Source: Muraenolepis orangiensis (taxonomy: Eukaryota > Chordata > Actinopteri > Gadiformes > Muraenolepididae). Taken from it: a DNA stretch of 64,000 bases. Numbering within the stretch: the first letter of the stretch is position 1; the number at the start of each line of letters is the position of its first letter. Shown here in pieces: positions 42,944 to 55,692 of the stretch. Location of the stretch: positions 21,402,890 to 21,466,889 of the forward strand of contig CM051019.1 of the NCBI GenBank assembly GCA_027704905.1, written 5' to 3'. Under the pieces are notes generated by a model that had not been told where the DNA came from, did not search any database, and saw only the letters and a program-made list of their open reading frames with translations. The position numbers were made by a program, and so were the translations under genes.

Positions 42944-43310
42944 TATTCAACAGATCAGAGTGTAGGACACTTAAAGACACCCATGATTATTCATCCATGA
43001 TGATACGTCATTCGTACAACCGTGTCGTGCATACAGTTGTAAGCAATCAATGCATAATACAAAAGTCAAATACTTACACATCTGACGACACATCCAATCC
43101 TGGGAAATCAAAAAACACAGTCATTCATTTAGCATAATATAATACAATAATTCAATGTGTTATGTTTATCCACATATTAGCAGTCTATAATATACTAATT
43201 ATAATAAAAGTAAATAGGTGGTTGGTGGCTTGTTTAAGCTGGGTCTAAGTCTGGGGCTTGGCAAGGCTGCACACCTGTGGGTCCTTGGTAATCAAGGCAG
43301 GGTAAACCAG

Positions 43311-43428
<118 letters not shown>

Positions 43429-43550
43429 AGGAGGAGCACAGATATGTCAGCCTGTATGTACCACCTGCTCTGCCTGCTAAATGATGCTCAACCTGACCAG
43501 TTTGTCTAGTGTCTTGTGGTTGGAGGAGCTGGTTGATGATGAACATCATG

Positions 43551-44585
43551 TTATACCTTTGAGGATGCTCGTCCAAACACATCCAGGACCTTTTGGAGTT
43601 CTTGTTCGTTGTGAGGGCAATCGAGCAGACGACCTTCGTAGAACAGAAGTCCACGGTGAGGAGATGGAGTCCCAGAAGGTGACTCCAGGACCAGGAAAGA
43701 CAGATCTTTCTGGATCAAAGGTGTGATGCAGCAGCACCAGGATAACTGGCTTACCGGCTGTCAGGATATACATTAAAACAGATGTCAGGTCAGTACAATG
43801 TTGAAAGATTTAAACATAATGGTGATTGATTTGTAAGATTACAATCGACGGGCTTGTTCCACACCTGGACATTTGTCTTTAGTCTCCTGGATGTCAATGC
43901 CAGCCCTAGTGCTGATCACACAAAAGGCCAGGATGTAGTCAAATTGGTCTGAGGATGTCACTTCAATCTGGCCTTTGCCCTTGACTTTGGCTGTAACTGC
44001 ATCGGTCACACCAGTGCTCCCATTTACAGTGAAAAACGTCTTCATGTGCGCACCTGTAGACAAAACCACCAAACTAATACATTAACAGGATAGGATGCTT
44101 AACATGCAATGAGTCTTTTCTTTTTTTTTAAGATGTAGGGCTACAATTATTGAAAAATACATTATAATACACAAGGTCTATTAAGAATCTTACCAGTACG
44201 TCCTGGTGTAACGCTTCTAAAAAAACAAAAGAGAAACTATGAGGCAGCAATGGGGTATAATTTCATGGACACACGTCATAAAGCCTTATTTGTTATGTAT
44301 CCATATATCGATATATATCGATATGTCGATATATATATAATATATATATATATATGTATATATATGTATGAGAACGATTTAATTCAAACTAAACTAGCAT
44401 ACTTCCTTTGCCTTCACGACGCTGAATTAGACTTTGTATTGTTTCAGTTTCGTTCTAGGGTTCAGCTCAACGTTAGGGTGAAAGCCACTCAAAGAGCCAT
44501 TTAGGACAGTCAGACGGCCACTAATAGTTACCAAGAATTCAGCCACTTACCCAAAGCATTGATAATGTGTCTGACTCTCTGACAT
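43551..44585 (-). pseudogene. Array unit 3: DYILAFC/HHTFD family gene with frameshifted last exon
   Basis: Exons are 44585-44551, 44216-44194, 44053-43865 and 43757-43551. The first three are open and in frame (start MSESQTH, then DYILAFC). The last exon starts normally (GKPVILVLLHHTFD) but is 207 instead of 209 nt: two separate single-base deletions, near 43650 (AGAAGTCC for AGAAGGTCC) and 43663 (GAGGAGATGG for GAGGAGGATGG), change the reading for all residues after about position 110. The shifted frame is open to the end of the segment and reads KGIT where the other copies stop. It may be a pseudogene, a recently altered protein or a sequencing error. One residue in DYILAFC context also differs (QFDYIL for QCDYIL). 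Confidence 0.7.
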
Positions 44586-44622
44586 GATCTATCAGTCGTC
44601 AACCAGCTCTGTCAAACCTTCA

Positions 44623-44786
<164 letters not shown>

Positions 44787-44866
44787 TGGGTGTGGTTGTG
44801 TGTCCGTGCCCACGTGCGCATGCGCACTGATGTGTGTGCGTGTGTCCTGATAACAGTATTATGTAG

Positions 44867-47833
44867 GAGAAGATGACGACAGCCTCCACGTGGCCTCCTC
44901 CGCAAGTAACAAGAAATGGTGCAAGACCAACTTGTGAAACTAATGGTCATCCCGACCGTCGAAAACCGAGGCCTGTCAGTGCTTCAACTCAATGTCGAGG
45001 GCCTAACAACCGCCAAACTCGAAGTCCTGCGTCACCTGGCTGATTCCAACGGGGCAGCGGTTCTGCTCCTGCAGGAGACACACTGCACATCAGACAACAT
45101 CCTCAAGATCCCTGGGTTCCATCTCGCTGGGTCCATCTACAGCAAGCAACACGGTGTGGCAACGTTCGTCCGGACTGAAATAAACTGGTCAGCCAGTAGC
45201 CAATCCCCACCAGGCTCTAACATCGAGTGGCTGGTTACTAAAATCCAGGAAACATCAGTCGTCAACGTATACAAGCCCCCACCATCAGAGCTGTCCGCGA
45301 CGTCACTCCCATCAATAACTGCACCCGCCATCTATGCAGGTGACTTCAACTGTCAGCACACAGACTGGGGTTACAACCACACAACACCTAATGGAGTGGC
45401 GCTGAGTGAATGGGCCTCCAACACTGATGCTCTGCTGCTGTATGACCCCAAGGAGCCTCCAACCTTCTTCTCTGCACGCTGGAATACCTCCACCAACCCG
45501 GACCTGGCCTTCGCCATCTGCCACAGTAACGACCCGAAACCGGAGAGACGCGTCCTGGACAGGTTTCCCCGCTCACACCACCGACCATCCATCATTAAAG
45601 TCCCATCACTGGTGGAACCGGTACCAGGGAAACCCGTCAAGCGATGGAACTTCCGAAAGGCCAACTGGGAGTCGTATGCTGAGGAGACTGAAAGAAGGTC
45701 AGCTGGCCTGCCAGACCCAGACACAGCCGACCTGGATGCGGCCTATGCAGCCGACTGCCAGGTCCTCCTGGGTGCGGCAAAGAAGACCATCCCACGTGGC
45801 TATAACAGGAATTACATCCCAGGTTGGGACGAGGAATGCAGCCGCCTTCTGTGTGACCACCAGAGGGCTAGCTCCAGAGAAGAGGTGGATGTGACTGCAG
45901 CAGCACTGCTCCAGAAGCTGGATATCACCCGCAGGGCCAGATGGACAGAAGTCGTTGAATCAATCGACTTCACCCATTGTAGTCGCAAGGCGTGGCAGAC
46001 CATCAACCAGCTCACAGGCAGAAATACAACACCCCACAGCTGCCCAGTCACAGCAAACGCCATCGCATCCCAGCTCCTGAAGAATGGCCGCTTCCCGGAT
46101 GCTGACAAAGACTTTGCCCGACTGACATCGCGTGAGGTGTCTTGCATCTCAGGAGCGGCCAGTGTCGATTCCAACCTCTCGGGAGAATTCACAGCAGAGG
46201 AACTCAGTGAGGCCATGAGCAAGTTCAAGCCAGGCAAATCCCCTGGCCGTGACAACATCCACCCGGAGTTCGTCATCCACCAGAGCACAACAACATCTGG
46301 CTGGCTCTGTGCTTTCTATACATCATGCTACCAGAGATTAAAGCTCCCAAAGACTTGGCGCCGTGCCTCTGTCATAGCTCTGCCAAATAAACCTGCAGAA
46401 GACCCCAAGTCATACAGACCAATCTCGTTGCTCTCCCATTTAAGATCTTGGAGAGGATGATCCATAGCCGCATCGAGCCAGTGGTGGACTCACAGCTCCC
46501 ACGGGAACAAGCTGGTTTCCGTCGTGGAAGATCAACAGCAGACCAGGTAACACTACTCTGTCAGGACATCGAGGACAGCTTCCAGAACAATGAGAAAGCT
46601 GGACTCCACCTGAAGCTGCTGAGGACAATACCGGACCGCCACATGGTGAAGTTCATCATGGAGACACTTTCCAACCGCAGCTTCATCCTCCAGACCAGCA
46701 GTGGCCAGTGCAGTAGGCTCAGAAGACTGAAGAACGGGGTACCGCAGGGGTCTGTTCTCTCGCCGATGCTGTTCAATGTTTACATCCACGACCTACCTGA
46801 TACAGTATCCAGAAAGTATGGCTACGCAGACGATCTTGCCATCATGCTGAGCCGACCAACGTGGAAGGCGATGGAAGAGGGGCTTAACGAAGACATGGGC
46901 ACACTGGTAGAATACCTTCGAAGGTGGCGTCTACAGCTCAGCGTCGGAAAATCGCAGCGGCATACCACCTTAGCACCAGAGAAGCCAGGAGGGAACTTCA
47001 GGTGCACGTCGACAACAAATGTCTGGAGGTCCAGCAAGCCCCGAATTATCTTGGAGTGCGTCTGGATCGGACATTATCCTTCAAACAACACCTGGAAGAA
47101 GTCAAGGCCAAGGTGACATCCAGGGTCGCGCTGATCCGCCGCCTCGCTGGAACAACCTGGGGAGCCTCCGCTAAGACGCTGCGAATATCCACCCAAGCCC
47201 TGGTCTTCTCTGCAGCGGAATACTGCGCCCCAGTCTGGAGCAGAAGCCCTCATGCGAGAAAGGTCGACGTGGCTATCAATACCTCCCTCCGAATAATAAC
47301 TGGATGCTTAAAGCCTACCCCTGTGTCCCTCTTGCCAGTCCTCGCAGGAATAGCACCGGCCGGCCTCCGACGGGAGGCTGCCACCCTCGCCCTGGCCAGG
47401 AAGGCACAAAAGTATGACTGGCACATCCTGCACAACACCACAATAACACCAGCACCTCCAAGCAGACTCAAGTCCCGCCACCCCTACAACAAGGCAGCAC
47501 AAGAGATGCTCAACTCCACCTCTGAGGACATCTCCAGAGATGCATGGTTGGCAGCAGCTTGGAAGCAGGAGTGGGAGTCAGCCGGGCCCTCCCGAATCCA
47601 CTGTTACATCTGGGACCCAGGTCGCTTTAAAACATCAATGAAGACGTGGGGCTTGGCGGACAGTGCGGCATGCGAGTGCGGTGACCCTGACCAGACCGCC
47701 GACCATATAATCACCATCTGCCCCTTATATAGACCACCCTCGGAAGCCAGCCTCTTCGACCTAGGACCAGAGATGCGGGCATGGCTACACGACACCGAGT
47801 TGGACATCTGACGTTACACGAAAGAAGAAGAAG
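44867..47833 (+). mobile_element. Non-LTR retrotransposon, I/Jockey-type, inserted upstream of unit 3
   Basis: Target duplication TATTATGTAG lies at 44857-44866 and 47834-47843, and the 3' end is a GAA-rich tail. The coding region (44916-47811) has an endonuclease (LQLNVEGLTTAKLEVLRHLA, LLLQETHC, AGDFNCQHTDWGY) and then reverse transcriptase (GKSPGRDNIHPEF, SYRPISLLS, GFRRGRSTADQ, GVPQGSVLSPMLFN, YADDLAIM) and a Cys-rich C-terminus (ACECGDPDQTADHI). Frames shift at about 46450 and 46930. RT motif A, expected between NNEKAGL and LKLLRTIPDR near 46600, is missing, so the enzyme would lack a catalytic Asp. ORF1 is absent, indicating 5' truncation. The exact clade (I/Nimb or Jockey) is uncertain. 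Confidence 0.85.
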
Positions 47834-48304
47834 TATTATGTAGTATTTATACATTAGCCCCCCCCTTAACCAACCAGTCGACTGGTTGGGCACCAGCGGG
47901 GGATCGCAGGGAGATTCCCAGTCGATCGCGAGATGTCTAAAAATAGAACAACAATATTCTGTTTTATCGTTAATGTCCTATAACAGGGGTGGCCAAACTT
48001 TTTGGCTCAGGGGCCACAATGATGTATCAATGTGACAGCCGTTTGGTTGGTTCCGTCTTGATTAATGTAGGGCTGAGGTTTTTTTTAATCTCACTCTCCC
48101 GCGCGCGGGGCGACGTCCACGCACAGCTGCGACGACAAGGGAGGGCGGGACTTTTCGCGGCGCGCACAGCGTGTGGACAGTGGGAGGGTTTACCTCGCGA
48201 GCTTGATTAATCTCAAAACATTTAACATAAATAAAAATGGGATCGTTGGATTTGAGACTTTAAGGCTTTTTAAGATCTGCACAATTATGTGTTTTTATTC
48301 GAAT

Positions 48305-49556
48305 GTTTTTTTTAGACATGAGTGCAAAAGAAGAGCTGCTCACTATTTTTCCATTGAAAGGACAACAAGAGGCGAAGATATTTTCAATGCGTTCATGGAT
48401 TTTGTTAAGAAGAGCCAACTGCCCCTCTTTAAACTCATCTCCATCACAACTGATGGTGCTCCAGCGATGGTGGGCCACACCAAAGGTTTCATAGCACTGT
48501 GCAAACAAAGTGAATCTTTCCCGAGCATCCTTAATTATCATTGTGTCATTCACCAGCAAGCACTGTGTGGGAAGACTTTAAATATGAAAGAAGTGATGTA
48601 TGTTGCAATGAAGATTGTATGCTCTGTTCGGGCCAGGAGTCTACAGAGGAGGTTGTTCCGTGCTCACTTGGAGGACACAGGTGCAGAGCACACAGACCTG
48701 CTGCTGCATACAGATGTTAGATGGCTAAGCAGAGGAACATTTTTGGCCAGATTCACTGAGCTGTTGCCTGAAATCAAAGACTTTCTGAAGCTTTCAAAAC
48801 ATGCAGAATATCCAAAACTAGATGACCACCAGTGGCTTTTGGATTTATCGTTCCTTACAGATCTCACTGGCCTGCTCAATGAGCTTAATTCAGAGCTGCA
48901 GGGTAAGGATAAAAATGTAATTAACATGATCAGTTCAGTGAACACATTTAAAAGCAAGCTAAAACTGCTGTTCAGTAGGCTGCAGCGCTGTGACCTGCGC
49001 AACTTTCCTCACATGCAGGCCGAACTTCAACGTCAGAGCAAAGACGTCACGCAGCTTGACAGTACACGGTATGAAGAGCAAGTTCAGAGCATCTTGACAG
49101 AATTTGAGAGCCGTTTTACTGAATTCATCCATTGAACCCATTGCCAGCTATCTGTGTTTTCCATTTGGTGGAAGTATTGATGTGGATGAGATCGTCTCCA
49201 AAGTAAATTCACTGTTGGACCTGGATAGCTCTGCTGTTTAGAATGAGATTCTCACACTCTCAAATGATATTGACATCAAATCCAGCACAACACCTGGCAC
49301 CAGTGGACAGTTCTGGAACCTGCTCTTGGAACAAAAGTATCCCAACCTCAGAAGATGTGCCTTGAACTTGACAGCACTTTTTGGGTCCACCTATTTGTGT
49401 GAGTCTGCATTCTCTCACATGAAGATCATCAAATCCAAGTACAGATCTACGATGACTGATGACCACCTTGTGGCCTGCATACGGCTTGACACCAGCTCCT
49501 ACTGCCCTGACTACGAGAAGCTAGTGGCCTCGTCCCAGTGCCAGAGGTCCCACTAA
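48305..49556 (+). pseudogene. hAT transposase copy B
   Basis: This is the better preserved copy. One frame runs to 49135 with TTRGEDIFNAFMDFVKK, SITTDGAPAMVGHTKG, NYHCVIHQQALCGK, RWLSRGTFLARF and FESRFTEFIH, followed by TGA (49133). Then comes a short stretch with a TAG near 49238, and the dimerisation block LCESAFSHMKIIKSKYRS ending at 49556. The N-terminal BED-type zinc finger is not visible. The C-terminal stops are shared with copy A, so they predate the duplication. It is inactive, though over 800 bp of open frame remain. Confidence 0.78.
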
Positions 49557-49758
49557 GGTAGAAAATACATCTGGTATGCTCTTCTGTTCGTTGCGTGCAT
49601 ATATAACAGAGTTAAACATGTGAATACATAATTATACGTTTGTGAATGTTTAATTCATAATAAAGAGATGAGATTGTTTCATTGAATATTTTAAGTTTTG
49701 TTTCCCGTGGGAACACCCCCCGTCCACGTCTTTGTTTACTTCTGGGATGTATTTTCCA

Positions 49759-52700
49759 TACTTCCCACCCACCACCGACGGGAAGAACCTCTGGGGTCGG
49801 GTGCACTGCCAGTTAGGAGGCAGTGAAGGCAGGGGGCCTCGACGGACCAAACCCTGCCAACAGAGACTGGCTTTGGGGACGTGGAATGTCACCTCTCTGG
49901 GGGGGAAGGAGCCTGAGCTTGTGCGGGAGGTGGAGCGCTACCAGTTAGATCTGGTGGGGCTTACCTCTACGCACAGCACTGGCTCTGGAACTAAACTCCT
50001 GGATAGGGGTTGGACTCTTTCCTTCTCTGGAGTGGCTCAGGGTGTGAGGCGCCGGGCGGGTGTGGGGATACTCACAAGTCCCCGGCTGAGTGCCGCTTTG
50101 TTGGAGTTTACCCCGGTGGACGAGAGGGTCGCCTCCCTACGCCTTAGGGTCATGGGAGGGAAAACTCTGACTGTTGTTTGTGCCTATGCACCAAACAACA
50201 GTTCGGAATATCCCGCCTTCTTGCACACCCTGGATGGATTCCTGCATGGGGCTCCTGAAGGGGACTCTATAGTCCTCCTGGGAGACTTCAACGCACACGT
50301 GGGTAACGATGGGGAAACTTGGAGGGGCGTGTTGGGGATGAACGGCCTACCTGATCTGAACCGGAGTGGGGTTTTGTTATTGGATTTCTGTGCTAGTCAT
50401 GGATTGGCCATAACAAACACCATGTTCAAACATAAGGATGCTCATAAGTGTACATGGTACCAGAGTACCTTAGGCCGAAGGTCAATGATCGATTTTGTTA
50501 TCGTGTCATCTGGCCTGAGGCCGCATGTTTTGGACACTCGGGTGAAGAGAGGGGCAGAGCTGTCAACCGATCACCATCTGGTGGTGAGTTGGGTACAGAC
50601 CTGGTAAGCCCAAACGTGTAGTGCGGGTGAACTGGGAACGTCTGGTGGATGCCCCTGTCCGGGAGACCTTCAACTCCTACCTTCGGTGGAATTTTTCGGG
50701 CATCTCTGTGGAGGCTGGGGGCATTGAGCCAGAGTGGTCATTGTTCAAAGCTTCTATTGCCGAAGCTGCGGTTGAGAGCTGTGGCCTCAAGGTCATTGGT
50801 GCCTCAAGGGGCGGCAACCCTCGGACTTCGTGGTGGACACAGGTGGTCAGGGAAGCCGTCCGGCTGAAGAAGGAGGCCTTCCGGGCTATGTTAGCCTGTG
50901 AGACTCCGGACTCAGTTGCGAGGTATCGACAGGCCAAGAGGACGGCAGCCTCGGCTGTAGCAGAGGCAAAGCAGCGGGTGTGGGAGGAATTCGGAGAAGC
51001 CATGGAGAAGGACTTTCAGTGGGCACCAAAGCGTTTCTGGCAAACAATCCGGCGCCTCAGGAGGGGGAAGCGTGGATCCATCCAAGCTGTGAGCAGTAAG
51101 GGTGGGACATTGCTGACCTCAACTGAGGAGGTGATCAGGCGGTGGAAAGAACACTTTGAGGAACTTCTTAACCCAACTACACCCTCAATGGTAGAGACAG
51201 AGCTGGAGGATGAAGGACGGCAAACATCAATCTCCCTGGAGGAAGTCACTGCGGTAGTCAAACATCTCCGCAGTGGCAAAGCCCCAGGGGTTGATGAGAT
51301 CCGTCCAGAAATGCTAAAGGCTCTGGGTGTTGAGGGGCTGTCATGGATGACACGTCTTTTCAACATTGCGTGGAAGTCTGGGACAGTGCCTGAGGAGTGG
51401 CAAACGGGGGTGGTGGTACCCCTGTTCAAAAAGGGTGACCAGAGGGTGTGTGCCAATTACAGGGGTATCACATTACTCAGCCTCCCTGGGAAAGTCTACT
51501 CCAAGGTGCTGGAAAGGAGGGTTCGGCCGATAGTCGAACCTCAGATTGAAGAGGAACAATGCGGATTCCGCCCTGGTCGTGGAACAAGCTTTTCACTCTT
51601 GCAAGGATCCTGGAGGGGGCTTGGGAGTATGCCCATCCGGTCTTTTGTGGATTTGGAGAAGGCATATGATCGGGTCCCTCGGGAAATACTGTGGGGGGTG
51701 CTGTGGGAGTATGGGGTGCGGGGGTCACTGTTGAGGGCCATCCAATCTCTCTACTCCCAAAGCAAGAGCTGTGTCCGGATTCTCTGTACTCAGTGGGTGT
51801 TGGCCTCCGCCAGGGCTGCGCTTTGTCACCCATCCTGTTTGTGATTTTCATGGACAGGATTTCAAGGCGTAGTCATGGAGGGGAGGGGTTTCAGTATGGT
51901 GGGCTCAGGATTGAATCGCTGCTGTTTGCAGATGATGTGGTCCTGTTTGCGTCATCAGTATGTGACCTTCAGCACTCACTGGATCGGTTTGCAGCGGAAT
52001 GTGAAGCGGCTGGGATGAGGATCAGCACCTCCAAATCTGAGGCCATGGTTCTTAGCAGGAAACCGGTGGATTGTCTACTCCGTAAGGGAGTAGACAAAAG
52101 TAGGGAGGGAGTCCTTATCCCAAGTGAAGGAGTTCAAGTATCTCGGGGTCTTGTTCTCGAGGGAGGGGACGATGGAGCGTGAGATTGACAGGAGAATAGG
52201 TGCAGCGGGAGCGGTATTGGGTGCACTTTGGCGCACCGTTGTAACCAAAAGAGAGCTGAGCCAGAAGGCAAAGCTCTCCATCTACCGATCAGTCTTCGTT
52301 CCTACCCTCACCTATGGCCATGAACAATGGGTAATGACCGAAAGGACGAGATCGCGAATACAAGCGGCCAAAATGAGTTTCCTCAGGATGGTGGCTGGTA
52401 TCTCCCTGAGGGATAGGGTGAGAAGCTCAGTCACTCGTGAGAGACTCGGAGTAGAGCCGCTGCTCCTTCGCGTAGAAAGGAGCCAGTTGAGGTGGTTCGG
52501 GCATCTGGTAAGGTGGTCTAGTAAGTAAACCTCCCGAGGGAGGTTTTCCAGGCACATCCAACTGGGAAGAGACCACGGGGCAGACCGAGGTACAGGTGGG
52601 GTGATTACATCTCCACACTGGCCTGGGAACGCCTCGGGATCCCCCAGTCAGAGCTAGTCGATGTTGCCAGGGAGAGGGAAGTTTGGATTCCCCTGCTGAA

Positions 52701-52769
52701 GCTGCTACCTCCGCGACTTTACGGATTACGGATAAGCGAGAGAAGATTGATGGATGGATGGATGGATGG
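49759..52769 (+). mobile_element. Rex3-like LINE copy B
   Basis: Flanked by ATTTTCCA (49751-49758 and 52770-52777), the same site as in copy A. The endonuclease frame is open 49732-50607, then a 26-bp deletion (at about 50595) shifts it. The following frame 50621-51844 covers the RT first half without the lesions of copy A, but loses about 7 bp near 51588 (GTGGAACAAGC) and more near 51640. FADDVVLF lies near 51925. Both A and B carry the same extra hairpin at about 52072-52097 (TTGTCTACTCC with its reverse complement), absent from copies C and D. The GATG tail precedes 52770. Confidence 0.85.
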
Positions 52770-52908
52770 ATTTTCCACCCTCCCCTCACAGTAAAACATG
52801 CAGGTAGGCTGTCAGTAATGGCTACGCCTCTCTATTTGGACTGGTAGATCTCGGCAGACTGGCAACTTTAAAAGTAGCTCTTGGTTCAAAAAAGGTTGGG
52901 CACCCCTG

Positions 52909-53470
52909 ATGTAGTGGTTCCTCCAAACAAGGAGGTGGTCGGATTGTGTACGCATTCTGGAAAAATGCTAATGTAAAAAACAACTTCTCTGTTATATGTA
53001 TATATATATATATACTTTACTGTAACATTTGCTCTCTGGTTAGATGTGTCTTTGGAGTAGGCCTTTTAGTGCATGATTCATGTTTTATATATATATATAA
53101 ACAAATATTAAAATAACTCCACATATCTGTGTTGTACATTTCTGTATGATTCCAATCGCTTTATTATAGTCAAAATTGCCAAACTTGCAGAGCTCCGCTG
53201 CAACTCCATGGAAGAGACTCGTCCCTCTGACGTCACTCCTGCCTCCGATTCGACCGTTTACTGACACATTAAATCCTCTAACCCAGGGGGGGGGGGGGGC
53301 ACATACAGAAGACACATACAGAAGGCAATAAGGAGTCAGGGGCAACAAACAGGATTAAAGCAGCAGTGTTGTACCCGGTTCTGCGGTTATCAGTGGTGGT
53401 CAGTGAAGGTACTGCAGGAGGTCCATGAGTTCTATAATGTCTCCTAATGTAGTCGTCTAGCAGCTCCTTC
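52909..53470 (-). repeat. Copy B right flank and LTR-like repeat
   Basis: 52909-53015 repeats 28192-28295. 53100-53470 is the minus-sense LTR-like repeat, more complete than at 28441, with a G run at 53287-53300. Confidence 0.5.
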
Positions 53471-53921
53471 TCACAACACAAGTTCACAATGTGGATTCTA
53501 TCTCAGGATGGAGCTCCCTGATCACAGCCCTGTTTAAAGGGAGGGGTAAATCAACTGTATTACAGGATAAGCGTGTTATGTAGCCTGTGTAAATACAATT
53601 ATTGGGCTTATTAACACATAGAATGGGCTACTAACTGTTAGATATTTGGATACAATGTAAGTAATTGGGCTTATTAACACATCACGAATACTGTCATACA
53701 TGTTTAACCCAATGGGAGCAGTGATGCTGCGCCTTGGACTGAAGAATGCAAATAGGTCATATTCCACTTTTCATCATTTTGACTCATGCTTCCTTCTAGT
53801 TAGATAGCTCTAGCAACAAATACACCCAGTAAAAACACATTAAAAACATTACAGTAGAGAATGCACTGTGACTACAACTCCCTTTAGTTTTTTACTGTTG
53901 TTTCTTTCACTGAATAACTCA
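53471..53921. other. Duplicate of 28691-29150, no gene recognised
   Basis: Nearly identical to the left copy, then cut by gap 2. Confidence 0.7.
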
Positions 53922-54921
53922 NNNNNNNNNNNNNNNNNNNNNNNNNNNNNNNNNNNNNNNNNNNNNNNNNNNNNNNNNNNNNNNNNNNNNNNNNNNNNNN
54001 NNNNNNNNNNNNNNNNNNNNNNNNNNNNNNNNNNNNNNNNNNNNNNNNNNNNNNNNNNNNNNNNNNNNNNNNNNNNNNNNNNNNNNNNNNNNNNNNNNNN
54101 NNNNNNNNNNNNNNNNNNNNNNNNNNNNNNNNNNNNNNNNNNNNNNNNNNNNNNNNNNNNNNNNNNNNNNNNNNNNNNNNNNNNNNNNNNNNNNNNNNNN
54201 NNNNNNNNNNNNNNNNNNNNNNNNNNNNNNNNNNNNNNNNNNNNNNNNNNNNNNNNNNNNNNNNNNNNNNNNNNNNNNNNNNNNNNNNNNNNNNNNNNNN
54301 NNNNNNNNNNNNNNNNNNNNNNNNNNNNNNNNNNNNNNNNNNNNNNNNNNNNNNNNNNNNNNNNNNNNNNNNNNNNNNNNNNNNNNNNNNNNNNNNNNNN
54401 NNNNNNNNNNNNNNNNNNNNNNNNNNNNNNNNNNNNNNNNNNNNNNNNNNNNNNNNNNNNNNNNNNNNNNNNNNNNNNNNNNNNNNNNNNNNNNNNNNNN
54501 NNNNNNNNNNNNNNNNNNNNNNNNNNNNNNNNNNNNNNNNNNNNNNNNNNNNNNNNNNNNNNNNNNNNNNNNNNNNNNNNNNNNNNNNNNNNNNNNNNNN
54601 NNNNNNNNNNNNNNNNNNNNNNNNNNNNNNNNNNNNNNNNNNNNNNNNNNNNNNNNNNNNNNNNNNNNNNNNNNNNNNNNNNNNNNNNNNNNNNNNNNNN
54701 NNNNNNNNNNNNNNNNNNNNNNNNNNNNNNNNNNNNNNNNNNNNNNNNNNNNNNNNNNNNNNNNNNNNNNNNNNNNNNNNNNNNNNNNNNNNNNNNNNNN
54801 NNNNNNNNNNNNNNNNNNNNNNNNNNNNNNNNNNNNNNNNNNNNNNNNNNNNNNNNNNNNNNNNNNNNNNNNNNNNNNNNNNNNNNNNNNNNNNNNNNNN
54901 NNNNNNNNNNNNNNNNNNNNN
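53922..54921. other. Assembly gap, 1000 N
   Basis: Exactly 1000 undetermined bases. It truncates the last recognised exon of the diverged family gene on its right side. Confidence 0.99.
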
Positions 54922-55472
54922 CAACTTGTGATTATAGAACAGGCAGTTGAGGAGGAGGAGCTTCTTGTTGAGGCTGAATAGATGTGAGGAATCCATTCTC
55001 TGAGGGATGATATTCTTTTCAGGGTCGAAAGTGTGGTGTAGAACTACCAAAATAACAGGCTTATCCCCTAGTAGGATAAGAAGAAGAAGACATTTAGGAC
55101 GGTGAAACTAAATATACTGCAAAGGAGAATATACAACTTCATGACTGATCAGGATTGGGACATTTTCAGATGTTGTATTGTCCTCGCATGGACAATTATA
55201 TTCAAACGGATGGTTAGTTTGGAGTTTCTCTCTCCTGACGTGCGAATGATGGACGACGTGTTCCTTACAAGTGAAGTGTTCCTCACCTGGACATTTTGCC
55301 ATCGTCTCCTGGATATCAATCCCAGGCCGTGTGCTAATGGGACAGAAGGCCAGGATGTAGTCACATTGGGCCGATGATTTGACCTCAATTTGACCTTTGG
55401 CCTTCAGTTTGCTTACAATTTCATTGTCAGCATTCAGACATGTTCCATTAACGCTGTAGAACTTCTGGATGC
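54922..55472 (-). CDS. Diverged DYILAFC/HHTFD family gene, partial (runs into gap)
   Basis: Two minus-strand exons with proper borders: 55472-55287 (acceptor TTTTCACAG, donor GTGAGG; 186 nt) and 55067 to the gap (acceptor CCTACTAG). The first encodes KFYSVNGTC, then SKLKAKGQIEV, DYILAFCPIS and KCPG. The second encodes DKPVILVVLHHTFDPEK, then NCLFYNHKL before the N run. Splice phases equal those of the array genes. The sequence is clearly diverged (CPIST for CVIST, and an inserted segment DSSHLFSLNKK after the HHTFD motif), so this is a separate paralogue. Upstream exons are probably at 58404-58445 and 58808 onward, with Rex3 copy D in between. The C-terminus is hidden. Confidence 0.7.
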
Positions 55473-55692
55473 CTGTGAAAATAGTAATCTGCTGTGAAAA
55501 GTTCACTCTAACAAAAATACAATTGTAATGGTCGATTAAAAAGCACAGCTATGCCAGCTTTACATTTTTTTTAATCATTCTTCAAATGTGTTGCTTAATC
55601 CTTTATAAGAATAATTATAAGAATATTGAACAGGTTTTGTTATTTGCGTCTATTAGGAGTTTGTCTGGAGTACATTTGAGGTTTCCACTATT

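Larger units (their letters stand above)
47880..52908 (+). mobile_element. hAT element copy B (GTF2IRD2/ZBED-like), carrying Rex3 copy B
   Basis: Direct duplicate of copy A. The left edge joins the palindromic ACCAGTCGACTGGTTGGGCACC (47875-47896) instead of a clean terminus. The right end GGTTGGGCACCCCTG ends at 52908. It retains a 220-bp segment (48000-48240) missing in A, starting CAGGGGTGGCCAAAC (47984), itself like a hAT terminus. Rex3 is inserted at the same site as in A. Confidence 0.75.

Noticed and set aside
55102..55377. Plus-strand 91-aa ORF
   Set aside because: It is antisense to the DYILAFC exon of the diverged gene, which has proper splice sites and family similarity.
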